Below are positions 52,001 to 64,000 of a DNA stretch of 64,000 nt, one piece after another. The stretch is from contig NC_136016.1 in assembly GCF_048128805.1 (NCBI RefSeq), positions 15,185,676 to 15,249,675 on the forward strand. The letters are read 5' to 3'. Positions within the stretch are counted from its first letter, which is position 1, and every line of letters begins with the position of its first letter. A program made the position numbers and the translations under genes. Below the pieces are notes generated by a model. It saw only the letters and a program-made list of their open reading frames with translations, ran no database searches and had not been told where the DNA came from. Source of the stretch: Centroberyx gerrardi (lineage: Eukaryota > Chordata > Actinopteri > Beryciformes > Berycidae).

Positions 52001-55000
52001 ATGGGCGACTTCACCGACTGTAACCACTCAACAGACCAGCGGGTTTTATCCGTACAGGACGACATTACTGTAGTGTTCCACAAAGTTGGCAACCATGACG
52101 ACGACGACGGCGGCGGCGGCGGCGGCGGCTACTACGACGACGACGACAAGTGTGGTGGTGACGATGAACGGGCAGCGGAGAGGATTCATTTGCAAAGTAA
52201 CAGTCATGTGTCGTGTGATAATGATGCTGAGGAGAAGGTGAGAGGGAGGACGAAATCACCGGATGGCAGCGAGAAGAAAACGCTATGCCCGCCGGCGTTT
52301 TGCCTAGGAGGAAACAAGCCCACAGCCCAAGGAGGAAGCGCACTTACAGGTAGCACGGCATTGTAACTGAAGCGGTAATGAAGCTGGGTCGCGCCATCGA
52401 CCCTCCACATCGATGGCGGCAGTTAATGAACTTTGAGATGGGAAGGAGATAACGTTAGAGTAGCCTAGCAAAGTGATAAGCAGCCGGATAGCCAATGACC
52501 TCTTGCGTAGCCCCACGTTATACAACATGACGTAGGCTATCAGTGATAACACGTATAATGATGATGTAGTGGAGGGCAAACCCACATAAACTCACTTTAC
52601 ACACATTTTTATTAACCAGTAGTAGAGTACAGTTAATACTGTCTTTTAGGCTGCCATACATCTTAATGACGTAAATCCATACTATACGTCATAAGTCGTA
52701 TCAAACCACGTGGGTTACGTAAAGATGTGGTTTCATAAGGAATAAAAAAACGCATATTAATGCTATTTCTGAAAATATAATTGATTTTATTTGTGTTGGT
52801 GGTGGTTTGCCCTGTGATGCTGGATGTCATAGTTTGCCTATCCACCTCTTTATTTACCAATATGTTACATTGCTGTTAATAACTATAATATGGGAAACAT
52901 TTTAAACCCGCACAAGTTGTAGGCATATGTCTAATATAAACAACAACCCAGTAGCTGTGTGTGTACTATTTCCTAAAGACAGGCTACAGTAAGCCGGCTT
53001 AACATTTACATCATCCTTCAAGAGGATGGATGACTGTGCACTTTTACAGCACCAGGGGCCTACTTGTTGGCCATTAGGATATTAGAATTAGTTATAAGAT
53101 CTAGTTATTAGGTTAAATCAGAACATTAGGCCTACAATGTTGATCTATGTTTATATTTAACAAGACATTATTAATTTTGCCTCTATTCATCTGTCAAAAA
53201 GAAAAGTTGAGTTTGGAATTGCAGAAGGCCTAAACCACAGGTGTAATGCTGTATAAGGAAGTAAGGCTTTATTTCTGATGGCAGTTACAGTAATGCTATT
53301 TTTATAAGTGGTTGTCATATACGATGTGAGGAAGAAATACTGAATTTGATGTAGACCCTTTTCTTAAAAATGGTAGGACTATGTAAACATATTCCCGCTC
53401 AACAACGGGCTTATCATAGTTTTGTTTTTTTTCTCACAGATTCTGACTAGACATTTTATTCCAATTCTAATTTGAATTTCAGTTTACTTTGTTTTCAGAA
53501 AGGGCTTACTAATATTCATTTATCAGGAATGGTCAGTTATTTGTTTATTTTTAGTCATTAGATTAAATCTTTTTAACTTTTTATGAACTAACAACCTTGC
53601 TCCACAAGTTATGCATCTCAGCGGAACTGAGAATGAAAATGAAAAAAAACCCCACATCATCCACTGGTGTTTTTCCTGTAATATGAAAGAGGGAAGTGGA
53701 AGTACCACTGAGCAATGCCATCTAATCTAATTGGGAAACAGAGGAAATTAGGAGGGATGACGTTCAGACATACATGTGTCTGCAGCCTGGCGCAAGGGTA
53801 AAAAATGAGCATAAAAAATGTTGAATGGAATAGCAAATTGAACAAACATTGAGGAGAAGCTGAAGGAAAGATGCCTGTGTGTGACCTCGGGTTGGAATTT
53901 AATCTGAGCAGGCACATTACAGTGCCAGAAGCAGGGTTTGCAAACACTACACCACTGTCTATTGTAGATCTTGTGTTTGCCGTTTTTGTAACTGAATTTT
54001 TACCCGGGCCACATGGAGTTCAGCAGCACACTCTTGGCTTCAGTGTCCCATCCTAAAGTTACTAGAACAACATGAGCACTGGAGTACAACAAAATGAGCA
54101 TTGTGTTTTAAAACGATACTTAAAACGATACCTCGACAATCCATTTCTCTCTCGCTGCCTCTCCCTCACTGTTTCTTTCTCTCTCGTCTCTACTCTCTGC
54201 CTCGATCTCTTTCTCTTCCCTTACCCCTCCCCCTCTCACCCTGTCTCTCTTTCCCTACCGATTTTCCCTACACTTCCTTCTCTATCTCTCCGTCTTCCCC
54301 CCTCCACCCTTCCCTCCCTTCCTTTCCCTCCCCTCCCTCTCCCTAACTCTCTCTCGGTCTCTGTGTTTTCCTTCAGCCCCAGAGAAGAAGAAGAGATGTC
54401 CAGGCCTCGGTTTGTTCTACGGCCTCCTGTCTACAGTTTTCTTTTCCATCATTTCTCTCCTGGTGAAAACTATCCAGGGAGTCCATGCCGTAGAAATCAG
54501 CGCCATACGCTGCTTCTTCCAGATGCTCTTTGTCGTCCCCTTGCTCATCTATAACAAGTAAGTATGGTGGAGAAACTTAACCGTTTAGGCTTACAGATTT
54601 GGAGAATCTGTACTGTACAAACAGACTTGTGTAATTCAGGAATTAGCAGTAGTACTAGTGTTGTTACTGTGGGCGTCGTAGCATCGTAATAGTTGAATTT
54701 ATCATCAGCTGTCAGTAGGTTTGAGAAACTGTGATTTAAAGTGAAAATCAGTGACATTTTCAGTTACTTAAGTGTCTTTTTTTGTTTCTCTCCATCGCTG
54801 ATTAATATAAGACAACAGTGATTCAACCTGTACCCAGTTCATGAAAGCTTTTACATTTTGTGTTGTAAACATTCGGTGTTGGCTAGGTCTTTCCTGGGAA
54901 AAATCCCCTGGGCACACAGGCAGTGATGTGTTTTATGCAGCAGCAACAGCAGGTTGTTTGGAATAAATAGAAGAAGCACTGGTAGTTAGCATGAGCAGCG

Positions 55001-58000
55001 ATAGCCACCATGGCTGAACAGGCAAAGAAAAGAGCGCCACCTACAGAAACTCAAACGCCATCAACAGAAAATCCAAGAAAAAAGACTTTAGTACTGGCCA
55101 CACTGTTTGCCAAGCAGCAGGAATAGTAGTAACATTTGTAGTAGTATAGTAGTTATAATCTTGTAGTCTAGGCTATTGATGGTTACAAGTGAGTATGATT
55201 GAGAAACTGTATGTGTTAGCGTTGTAAATGTATTTATAATTGAAGATGATTTGGGGATTATGGCAACTTTAAGAAATGTATTCCATCAGCATGTTGTGGT
55301 TCTCTATGCATTGGGAAATACAGCTTTTCTTAATGGATAAAGCATCCATCCATCCATCAATCCATCCATCCATCCATCAATCCATCCATATCTCACCTCC
55401 ATGTCCTCCTCCCTCTGCTCCATTAATCTGTCACCACCAATCCACCTCTCCCACCCTCTTTTCTGTCCTCCATCCATCCATTCATCACTGTCCATTCATA
55501 CAGTACCTAAATCCATTCATCCATTTATTTACTATCACTCTATCCCTTTCTTCATTCCTCCCTACCTCTGTCCATCCATCCACTTAGCCCTTCATTTATC
55601 CATCTATATCAATCCACATTTCTTTCCTTCCTCCATCCACCCATTGATCCAGCCATCTATCCATCCATCAATCAATCATCCCTCCACCCTCTCTGCCCCT
55701 CCCTTTTCTCTCATCCATCCCTTTCTAACTCCCTTTGTTCCTCCCTCTGTCTCTCCATCCATCCATGCATCCATCCATCCATCCATCCATCCATCCATCC
55801 ATCCTCATATCTCTTCTCCTCCAGAACAGGTTTCCTTGGTCCCAGGGATAAGCGTGTATATCTGGTGCTTCGGGGATTCCTCGGTTCCAATGCCATGATC
55901 CTCCTCTACTATGCTGTTCAACAGATGCCGCTAGCAGATGCCACTGTCATCATGTTCAGGTGAGAGTGATGTTTCTTAAACTAAGGGCTGGGACCCAAAT
56001 TGAGTCACAGGTAGGGCTTACTTGACAGGGGGCTTACGTTTAAGCTGTCAACACATGACATACAAATCATCTCTGCTATTGCTAAAATCAAAAAGCAACA
56101 TGTATTTGCGATTAGAGCAAAAAAAAGCATTTTAATGTTGTATTGTACAACTTTAGAAACTTGGACACACACAATATTAACATCTCTATCTTTCAGTGCT
56201 TTGTATGTCAAACGAAGCTGTATCCAGCGCAAAGTGGTTTTGCAGGTGATCATGTGTTGACAACTTAACACTACACTAACAAGTAACTAGAAATAGATTC
56301 TGCAACCCCCTTGAATTGTACAGATTTTCTTTTTTTCTTTCATCTCACCCTCTCTTCTCCCTAATCTCTCACTCGCTCCTACGTCTTCCTCGTCTCTCTC
56401 TCCCATATTCTTTCTCAATAACTCATTCATTTTACTTTCTCCCTCACACCCCCACTTCTTTTCCATTCTCTTTCACTCCATCTCTCTTTTTTCTCTCCCT
56501 TTCCATCTACCTCATTCATGTTCTCCCTCATCTTGTTCTCTCATCCTCCATCCTTTATTTATTTCACTTTCCCCTCTACTTTTTCACTGTTGCTCTCATG
56601 TTCTCACCTCTCTCTCTCGCTTTCTCTCAATCCCTTCCCTCTATTGTCCACCTCCCTTCCCCCCTTCAGTAACCCAGTCTTTACATCTCTGCTGGCCTGG
56701 ATCTTCCTGAAGGAGAAGTGTACCATCTGGGACTGCGTCTTCACCGTTTTTACCATCACCGGAGTCATCCTCATCGCCCGACCGCCCTTCCTCTTTGGCG
56801 AGCGTCTCCATGGCATTGAGGGCAACTACAATAAACACATCAAGGGGACTATTGCTGCCTTCGCAGGTCATACGAATAATAAACTCTCTTTATATAGAAA
56901 CAATTTTCCCAAGTTCTTTACACCACATTCTGAGCTCCAGTATCTGTCACTCTAACAGGCAACTTTACATTTTGCATTATATGAAAAACTGCTTTTCTGC
57001 TTGCTTCCAAAATTTGTACACTACACCACCAAAACAAGGTACACAAAAGTTCAATTTTTTTTCCTGATCAGTTAAACGACATGACCACATTTAGCATAAG
57101 GATAAGCAGAAAAATGGTTATAACATGGTGTGCCCAATCTTCACAAATCTTCAAACTCAAAAGGCCAGATGTCCCACGCCATGGGTTACATTGTCATAAA
57201 ATTTCTTTCCTTTTTAAACATTTTTTTTATCCTGTCTCCTATCTAAACCTGTCACCTAGTGGTTAGAATGTCTGCCTAACAATAACAACATAGGTCAGTT
57301 AGAGCAGTTTGTCCACCAAACTTCATACATAAGCTAAATGCCCTCAGTTTGTCCACCAGTTTGGCATTGAATAGGTTGTCATGGGAAATCATTTCTTGAA
57401 TCTGTATTCAGATTGTACGCTATTAGACTTTGGCTCCTTGATACATTTTTATTTAACAATGTCAAACTTACAGATGATTTAAATTCTCAAAGATGTTAAT
57501 GCACTCCATCCTCTGCTCCTGTTTCTTCTGCTTGCTCTTTGCGCTTGAACCCTTACAAGTCATGGTTTACAGCTATATTATCCAAAGTCATTAGTTTTAC
57601 ATATAGTTACCATCTAATTGTCATTAATAAAATTGTTTGGAACCATACCATTTGGTACCTTACTGTGTTGGCATGTCAGTCAGCTTCTGGTGGGAGAAGT
57701 CAGACCTGCAGAAAACCGGTAATTGACATTCTTTCCAGCCTTGCTTTGTGATCCATACATGGGGTTCACCTGCTCCTGGTGTCAAAATGTATTCTGTGTT
57801 TTTTTCTCTTTTTCAAGGTGCCTCTACAATGGCTGCATGTGCCTGTATTTTTGTTTTTGTTTTGGGTGTAAAGATGTAAAGTGCACCAAATGTGTGGAAA
57901 TGGAGGAATCAGGGAATGATTCCTGTTTGGTTTTATGAGATTATGTGTGTGTCCGGTAATCCTGTAAACGAATGGTCATGAGAGTCGTAACAACATACAC

Positions 58001-58657
58001 ACACAAACAAGTTTCATTCAATAATTTGTTAATTCATTCACTCATTCATTCACTTGTTAATTCATTCATTATTTTCTTTTATACCTTTGCAGATGCCATC
58101 CTCTCATACAATCTTATGATATATGTAGATGTACTGTATTTGTCCTTTCAGTTCTCTTTTTTCTTTATTAATTTATTCATTAATTCCATTATGTTGCTCA
58201 TTCATTCATTAATTCAGTCTTTTATTAATCCATTTATTTATTCACAGGAGCCCTGGGGGCCGCCTGCACCTTTGTTGTCCTCCGCAAGATGGGGAAGAGC
58301 GTCCATTACTACCTCTCCGTCTGGTACTACGCCGTCATCGGCTTCATCGAGTGTGTCATCGTTCTCTCCGCCCTCGGGGAGTGGACCGTCCCGTTCTGCG
58401 GCCGCGACCGCTGGATCCTGATGCTGATCGCCGTGCTGGGCATCGCGGGCCAGACCTTCCTCACCAAGGCCCTGCAGATCGAGAAGGCCGGGCCCGTGTC
58501 CCTGATGAGGACTGTGGACGTGGTGCTGGCCTTCATCTTCCAGTTCATTTTCTTTAACCGCGCGCCGACCTGGTGGAGCCTGGGAGGGGCGCTGTGCGTG
58601 GTGGCGAGCACCAGCGGAGTGGCACTGCGGAAGTGGTGCAGCACCCGTAAGAGCTGA
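52001..58657 (+). CDS. slc35g1: Solute carrier 35 member G1 (EamA/DMT family), complete, 5 coding exons
   Basis: Multi-pass membrane protein with ten predicted segments in two EamA halves; mammalian SLC35G1 has been linked to STIM1/ER calcium and more recently to citrate export. Exons 52001-52349, 54377-54557, 55825-55959, 56670-56866, 58248-58657 give 423 residues (human about 365). The ATG at 52001 is chosen over the in-frame ATG at 51881 because it has A at -3 and G at +4. Landmarks: [18 protein letters not shown] (first membrane segment, about residue 129), [87 protein letters not shown]. The C terminus is basic (WCSTRKS). The extra length is an acidic, glycine-rich, hydrophilic N-terminal region of about 116 residues. 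Confidence 0.95.
52091..52152 (+). repeat. slc35g1: Coding GAC/GGC trinucleotide tract in slc35g1 exon 1
   Basis: Encodes [18 protein letters not shown], residues 33-50, from runs of GAC and GGC codons. Predicted disordered and cytosolic. Length polymorphism is likely. Confidence 0.85.
52350..58247 (+). other. slc35g1: slc35g1 introns: contents
   Basis: Four introns. Intron 1 (52350-54376) ends in a long CT-rich tract. Intron 2 (54558-55824) holds CATC/CCAT microsatellites (55345-55390, 55757-55803) and a 13-of-15 CTCF-like match on the minus strand at 55033-55047. Intron 3 (55960-56669) ends in a CT-rich tract. Intron 4 (56867-58247) holds a fragment GTGGTTAGAATGTCTGCC (57260-57277) resembling a tRNA-derived SINE head, and ATTCATT-rich sequence before exon 5. 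No other gene. Confidence 0.5.
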
Positions 58658-59946
58658 GGAGCAGTGATGCAACGCACAATACTCTAGTGTTACTATTTAT
58701 TCTTTTTTTAGTTCATTTTTTCATTATTCTACATTCTTTCATTATTCTATATTTTATTCCTTTATTTACATGCAAACCTGTGAAGGGTTTTGAGTTTAAG
58801 AACGCAGAAATCTAAAAGGATAAACTAGTAGGAGTCATTATCCTAACAGCCTGAGACAATTTTGAACGTATCATCTTGCATTTTCTTCTTCTGGACAGAA
58901 ACAGTATATGAGATACAGCATGTAGCCTATGATTTATTTCTGTCCTATGATTTATATTTATATGAATATACCTATGAAGGGAGTAAGAGGAAGGAAGAGA
59001 TGAAAAACAGTAGATCAAAGTTGCCCCAAGCCTTACCTTGCCCTCCTGGAGCCTCTGAAGCTAACTCAGTATAGACATATACTCTATTTAATAGAGATTT
59101 TCTCCGTTTAATGAGAATGTGATAAAATGCAGTATGTGTGAATGGGGTGAAAGTTGAATTTCGCCATAATTAAGTCCCATTTTTCTCTTGCTCATTATCA
59201 CGCTGCACTTAATGACGTTCTTAGTACTTAGTAAAAACCTGGACAATTGTTTCATAGCATTTGTTTTAACCTGCATGGAGTACCAGATGGGTGGGGTTTA
59301 GTGGTTTAGTTTAGGTAAGTTGTCAATCATAGAAAGGTATACTAAATTGACTTTAATATGCTTTCCTGTGATTGTATAAACTTTCTGATACTTATTATAT
59401 TGTCCTGTGTACCAAGCCCTACCCATCAAGCACCTCAGTAGGAAAAAAAATCATTATTCACAAATAGTACTTGACCTAGTTCTGGTACCGATAATATGAC
59501 TGCTATCAGTCTGCCAGCCATAATAAGTGAAGGAAGCCCAACCAAAGGAGCAATATTATCACTTTTAACATAAGATTTTCCACAGACCTTGAAGCCTTAT
59601 CAGAACAAATGATGTCCATGGCCAATAAAACCCCACCCAAATTAGAGTTACAAGGTTTTCACTTGGCAGCGGCGTCATGCTTTAAGGTACTCTCAGGGAT
59701 CTGTAGCCTCATATACGTATATAAATATATACAGTATATAAGGTTATTGCGCACATAATTACACTGAAATCCAAGCCAAAGTTGTTATCCATAAACATTT
59801 TTTAACTTGTTTGAATTTGTTTGTAACCCACATTTATTTTTCTCCAATTTTCTGTGATATATCAAAAGATAAAGCTAATAGCTATCATTATCCAATGCAT
59901 GGGTTCCATATATATAATATAAATAATTTTTTAATCATATTCTTTG

Positions 59947-60060
59947 AAGTGCCTTAAGCAGGGAACTTAACCTCAGCTGCTCCAGTGGAGCTGCTCGGTA
60001 ACAAACTGAAAAACACTGTGGTTGTGCTGGGCAGCTCTCGGGTGTGAATGAGCATATCAA
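59947..60060 (+). repeat. SINE-like fragment related to 23398-23640
   Basis: Shares the block CTGCTCCAGTGGAGCTGCTC with CTGCTCCAGTGAAGCTGCTC near 23439, and CACTGTGGTTGTGCTGG with GACTGTGGTTGTACTGG, in the same order and orientation. Confidence 0.65.
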
Positions 60061-60960
60061 TATGAGGTAAAGGGTTAAAAAATTATTGCATGATGGAATC
60101 ATATCAATACAATCAATACATTAGACAGGTTGTGACAAAATGCAGGTGTACACTTTTTCCCCATAGAGGTCTCTCAAGTGGAGTCAACCTCCTCGTTTTG
60201 GCTGCACATCATGTTGTATTACTGAAGCATTTAATTAGCGTGCTTAACAATCTAAATTAATGTTTTATAGAAAGATTTTGGGTAGTTTTGTTTGCACTTT
60301 ATCTTTGCCAGAGGCTTTTGAAGTACCTACTGTATGTACTTCCAGGGCAAGATAGCAATACAGGGTTATATTTTTTTACCTGATTGGTAAGCACTGGCAG
60401 TTGTAGAAATCCATACCTGGCTGGCATAAACTGATGAAGAAGAGAACATGGATGAAATGTAATTTCTACCAGAGAAAGTGTCAGTAAACTGCCACTATAA
60501 TTCAACAAATGAAATGATAATCCAAAGCAACTGTGACTAAATAGACAACTGCTTCATGTTATTGAAATAAAAAGATAATTTCCTGAATTAGGTCTAGGAC
60601 CAGAAAAACAAGGAGATGTGAAACAGCATCATAATGCTTTTTAATGTAAACATGCAGATCTATGGAGACCAGCGGTTGTCTGACATGGGAAACAGAGTGT
60701 CACCTGGGCTACATCAATCAACTGAATAGTAGCAAAGCAGTTGCACTATTTCACCAAAGTAGGAAGCTGATATTCATCAGATGTCGAGATTTTACACTTC
60801 AGTGTCACATTTTCTGTGTCAGGCTTAATGACTCATGAGAGTCGTCTCACCTGTGATCCTGTTGCCAATAGAAGATTATTGATTATGATTATCTGGAAGT
60901 GGACTAGGCCTTATACCTGGCTGAGTCCAGCCTCAAGGCTGGTTGTTCTAAGATAATCTT

Positions 60961-61135
60961 AGGGTGGCGATACACTCAACACGTTTTGGGCAATGTAGAT
61001 GGTGACCACTCTGAGCAACAGGCAAAAAAGTGTTAACAAACTAACAAGATGTTGCTGTGTGCTTAAAGCAACACTGCTGTGGCAACTCCTTGGGTCCTGT
61101 TGCCCCAAAACAGTTGCCCTGTGTATCACTGCCCT
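60961..61135. mobile_element. 175-bp MITE-like element with imperfect terminal inverted repeats
   Basis: Left end AGGGTGGCGATACAC ... GTTTTGGGCAA (60961-60993) pairs with right end TTGCCCCAAAAC ... GTGTATCACTGCCCT (61100-61135). Arms are about 33-36 nt with several mismatches. No ORF and no clear target duplication. hAT-like ends are possible but not shown. Confidence 0.65.
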
Positions 61136-62951
61136 CAGTTGCAGTATAGAGCAGAGGTGGTCTTTGTGCTTAGATGTTTTTTGAGGAACCCAAACAATTC
61201 CTGATTCCAAGGGATGGAAATTTTTGTAGCCCATCAGCTGTGTCTGTGTGTATTTTTCTGTCTGGGATAGTATACATTTGTAGTGTAGTGTTTCTGTGAC
61301 AAAGTAATTCCCCACTGTAGGGCTAATAAAGTAGTGCAACTACAGTCTTCTGTTGAAAGAATATTTCATTGGGTGCAATAGAGATGGAGAAGTCAGCCAA
61401 TTAGAGCTGCTGGTCTGGTGCCCAATATTCTTAAGGACACAACACTGCTGTACCTGTTCACCTTTGACCTGTTGAGAACTGTGTCAGTGCAGCTGCATCA
61501 TCAAGAGTTGCCTTCTTTTTATATATTCACATCACTAATAACTGAACTGAACCTGAGTTTGCACATTATTGTTTTGTTAAAGTGTCTGTTATGACACTTT
61601 GTATGACAATGATCTTTGTTTTTTCTTTTATTCTCTTTCTTCAGGAATCAAACAGAGGCATTTTCTTAAACTGACCTGAGACTCTTTTCACTTAGACTCT
61701 TTTCTTCCATATGAATAATTTGCTGTAGCTACTTAATTACTCAATTATGCACAATCATTATGCAAGCACAATACGTTTCTAGATTTTGCTGATCAAGCTC
61801 TCCATTTTCTGTTAGTATCATTCTGACTAAGGATGCACTGGTACCACTTTTCTATTGCTGATACCAATTCTGAGTAGTAAACTTTAAGTATCAGCCAATG
61901 CAAGGTACTGATCCGATCCATTGCTTTAATTGAATAATATAGACTTAGCTGATTAGTTTGGGGTCATTGCACAAAAATACATAATAAATGTTTAGAGTGA
62001 TGTAGCATCTGTCTATCTGTAGTATAATAAAAATCAGGTTGCTTTGCTTTGACTTGTGACATGTTACACGTGTATCAGATCTTAGTATGGGGGAAAAACA
62101 CTGCTGTTTGTTAAGCACTGTCACAGCTATTCATCATTGTTCATGGTAGAATGTTACATCACTTCAGATGTTCACAGAGGCAAATTCTGTGTTGCTGTTG
62201 TTTGATTTGCTTTGACATTGATTTTTTTTTTCTATGAATAATAGTTCAACTAAATGCTGGTAGTGTAAGCACAATGTGTTGTATTTCTATAAAGTGCTAA
62301 ATGGTTAGTTTATTAGTGTGTTACCTACAAGCCTTACAAACCTATACTGTTTTTAGGATTTTATAATAACTATGCTTTAACTGTATTTATTTTACTATTT
62401 CTATAATGTATTATATCAAAATATTATTCTAAAAGATGTATATATTTATGCATAATGATGGATAATATTTTAGGAGTATATTATGATTCAGGAATAAATA
62501 CCAATATGAATTTATAGTCTATTGGTTTCTTTGGTTTTGACTAATGACAATAACAAGCTAATCAGTTTCATTCATACTTAATCGCCATTATGAAACAACA
62601 TTGTATTTCTGCTCACAAACTCATTTGCAAACATGTTTCTCCGTCATAAATCTCTTGAGAAATCATGTAGTATTCAGTCAGTAAATTACCATGTTTCAAA
62701 AATGACTGAAAATTGTGGAACAGGCCCAAATTGTGTAGAGGTTTTGTCTGTGCTTACACCATTGTCCCAAGGCCTTCTATTGTGTTTCCTAGCTCCACTA
62801 ATGACTCTATAGGAGACAATGGTAGAAACTAGGCTATGGTTTGTACAGGCAACAGAACCTTTCACAAACCACTGAGTCAGGTAGCTGTTGTCAGGACTGC
62901 TTAGAATAGTAGCCTACCTGGCTGAGTGGATTGTTGTCATTGTCTTGTGTT

Positions 62952-62957
<6 letters not shown>

Positions 62958-63014
<57 letters not shown>
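62958..63014 (+). repeat. (TG)n microsatellite
   Basis: About 28 uninterrupted TG units in the gene-free right end. Confidence 0.95.
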
Positions 63015-63015
<1 letters not shown>

Positions 63016-63640
63016 ACTTGTCCCATTGGACAGTTTTTATTGTGCCATTGTTTATTTTTTCCCTTTATTCGTAAACAAAACATTTGTGAAGTGTTGTTCA
63101 CCCATATTGCATTGTGTCACAATATAACCCATATTTTGCAAAACATAAAGGCTCGTACCTTTCACACTGCTCTTACCCCGGGGCTAATGGCATTCAAATG
63201 ATGTTGGCAACATGCTACTTCGGGCAAGAGATATAGGGGTAACTGGGATAAGAATGTGTTGTCTGAAAATCAATAGTGTAGGTTTGCTTCCACTTACAAT
63301 TGGATTTGTTTCTACCTTTAATTTCACAATTATAAACACAATGCAATTACTATCCATCCCAACCATTATCATCTTCATAATGAGCACTTTATAACCTTGT
63401 CAGAACAAAGTGCTATAAAAACTGTACAAATACTTCATTGTGATAAGGTTTTTGATTTTGTTGATTTTATTATTAGTATCAGAAGTAGCAATAGTAGTAG
63501 TAATAGTAGTAGTACTATCAGTAGTAATACTAGATGTTGTAATAGTCACAGCAGTAGTAGTAGTATCAGTAGTAGTAGTGGTATCGCTAATAGTATCAGT
63601 AGAAGTGGTATCTTCCTAGACATGCAATAGCCCTTTCCAG

Positions 63641-63655
63641 ACAGCAGAGGGCAGA
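63641..63655 (+). promoter_or_regulatory. CTCF-motif match
   Basis: ACAGCAGAGGGCAGA agrees with the CTCF core CCASYAGRKGGCRSY at 13 of 15 positions, including the whole AGRKGGC block. It lies downstream of slc35g1. Motif only. Confidence 0.4.
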
Positions 63656-64000
63656 ATCCTCACAGGTAAACACTGTGCTGAGAGCGTATGGACCACAGAG
63701 ACTGAACACGAAAATTGTTTTCACTAAAAAAAATGTCAATGTACAAAACATTCAGAAGTCATTAAGAATAAAACAGATTGGCCTGTAAGAATGAAACAGG
63801 AAAATGCAATGAGAAGAGAACAGGTATAAACTTAATTAATTTATATAGAAGTCTGTCTGTAAAAAATCTAATCAAGTCCAAATTGGGAGCTTAACTGGGT
63901 ATTATGGTTCAGTTAGTATATTTTGCAGTTAAGAGTCTTGCTTTGGGAAAGGAAAGCCAACAGTCTGCTGACACCATCAGATAAGGTCAGAGGTGTACGA

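Larger units (their letters stand above)
58658..64000. other. slc35g1 3' UTR and gene-free right end
   Basis: No gene recognised. AATAAA occurs at 59624-59629 and later, so the transcript end is uncertain. Contains a SINE-like fragment (59947-60060), a small foldback element (60961-61135), (TG)n at 62958-63014, an AGT/AGC trinucleotide-rich stretch (63478-63605) and a CTCF-like motif at 63641. Confidence 0.5.

Noticed and set aside
54072..54554. 160-codon open frame across slc35g1 exon 2
   Set aside because: Wrong frame over a real exon, with a CT-rich low-complexity start.
55009..55125. Small ORF in good Kozak context (CCACCATGG), about 38 codons, [15 protein letters not shown] start
   Set aside because: No splice or promoter context, no recognised family, inside slc35g1 intron 2. 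Likely a repeat fragment.

Overview
The window is vertebrate nuclear DNA, most probably from a ray-finned (teleost) fish. Four multi-exon genes with GT-AG introns are present, embedded in AT-rich non-coding DNA with many (CA)n, (GA)n and tetra/pentanucleotide arrays, MITE-like foldback elements and SINE/LINE-tail fragments of types I associate with fish genomes. The gene order PDE6C - FRA10AC1 - LGI1 - SLC35G1, and the orientations, match what I recall of human 10q23.33, so this is a conserved synteny block. Exon models were built by eye from reading frames, splice signals and remembered protein families; no search was run.

Layout. (1) 246-12467, plus strand: cone phosphodiesterase alpha-prime (pde6c), 21 coding exons, 692 residues to a CaaX stop. 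The first coding exon lies upstream of the window. (2) 16933-33443, minus strand: fra10ac1, 14 coding exons, 333 residues, complete. (3) 35428-49290, plus strand: lgi1, 10 coding exons, 550 residues, complete. It is divergent from fra10ac1 with about 2 kb between the two start codons. (4) 52001-58657, plus strand: slc35g1, 5 coding exons, 423 residues, complete. The last 5.3 kb holds no gene I can support.

The genes have unrelated jobs: cone phototransduction, nuclear/spliceosome-associated protein, secreted synaptic protein, membrane transporter-like protein. They are neighbours by ancestry, not parts of a pathway.

The most unusual signal is in the 3' half of lgi1. Exons 6, 8, 9 and 10 are each preceded, in the intron just upstream, by a decayed copy of their own first bases. 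The two last introns are, as I recall, absent from human LGI1. Both look like introns made by local tandem duplication: each begins with a copy of the following exon's start and carries another copy inside, and one seems to use a GC donor. The same gene also holds a 613-bp element with perfect 35-bp terminal inverted repeats, an 835-bp pentanucleotide array with a 125-bp higher-order period, and a duplicated intron segment around its LRR exons.
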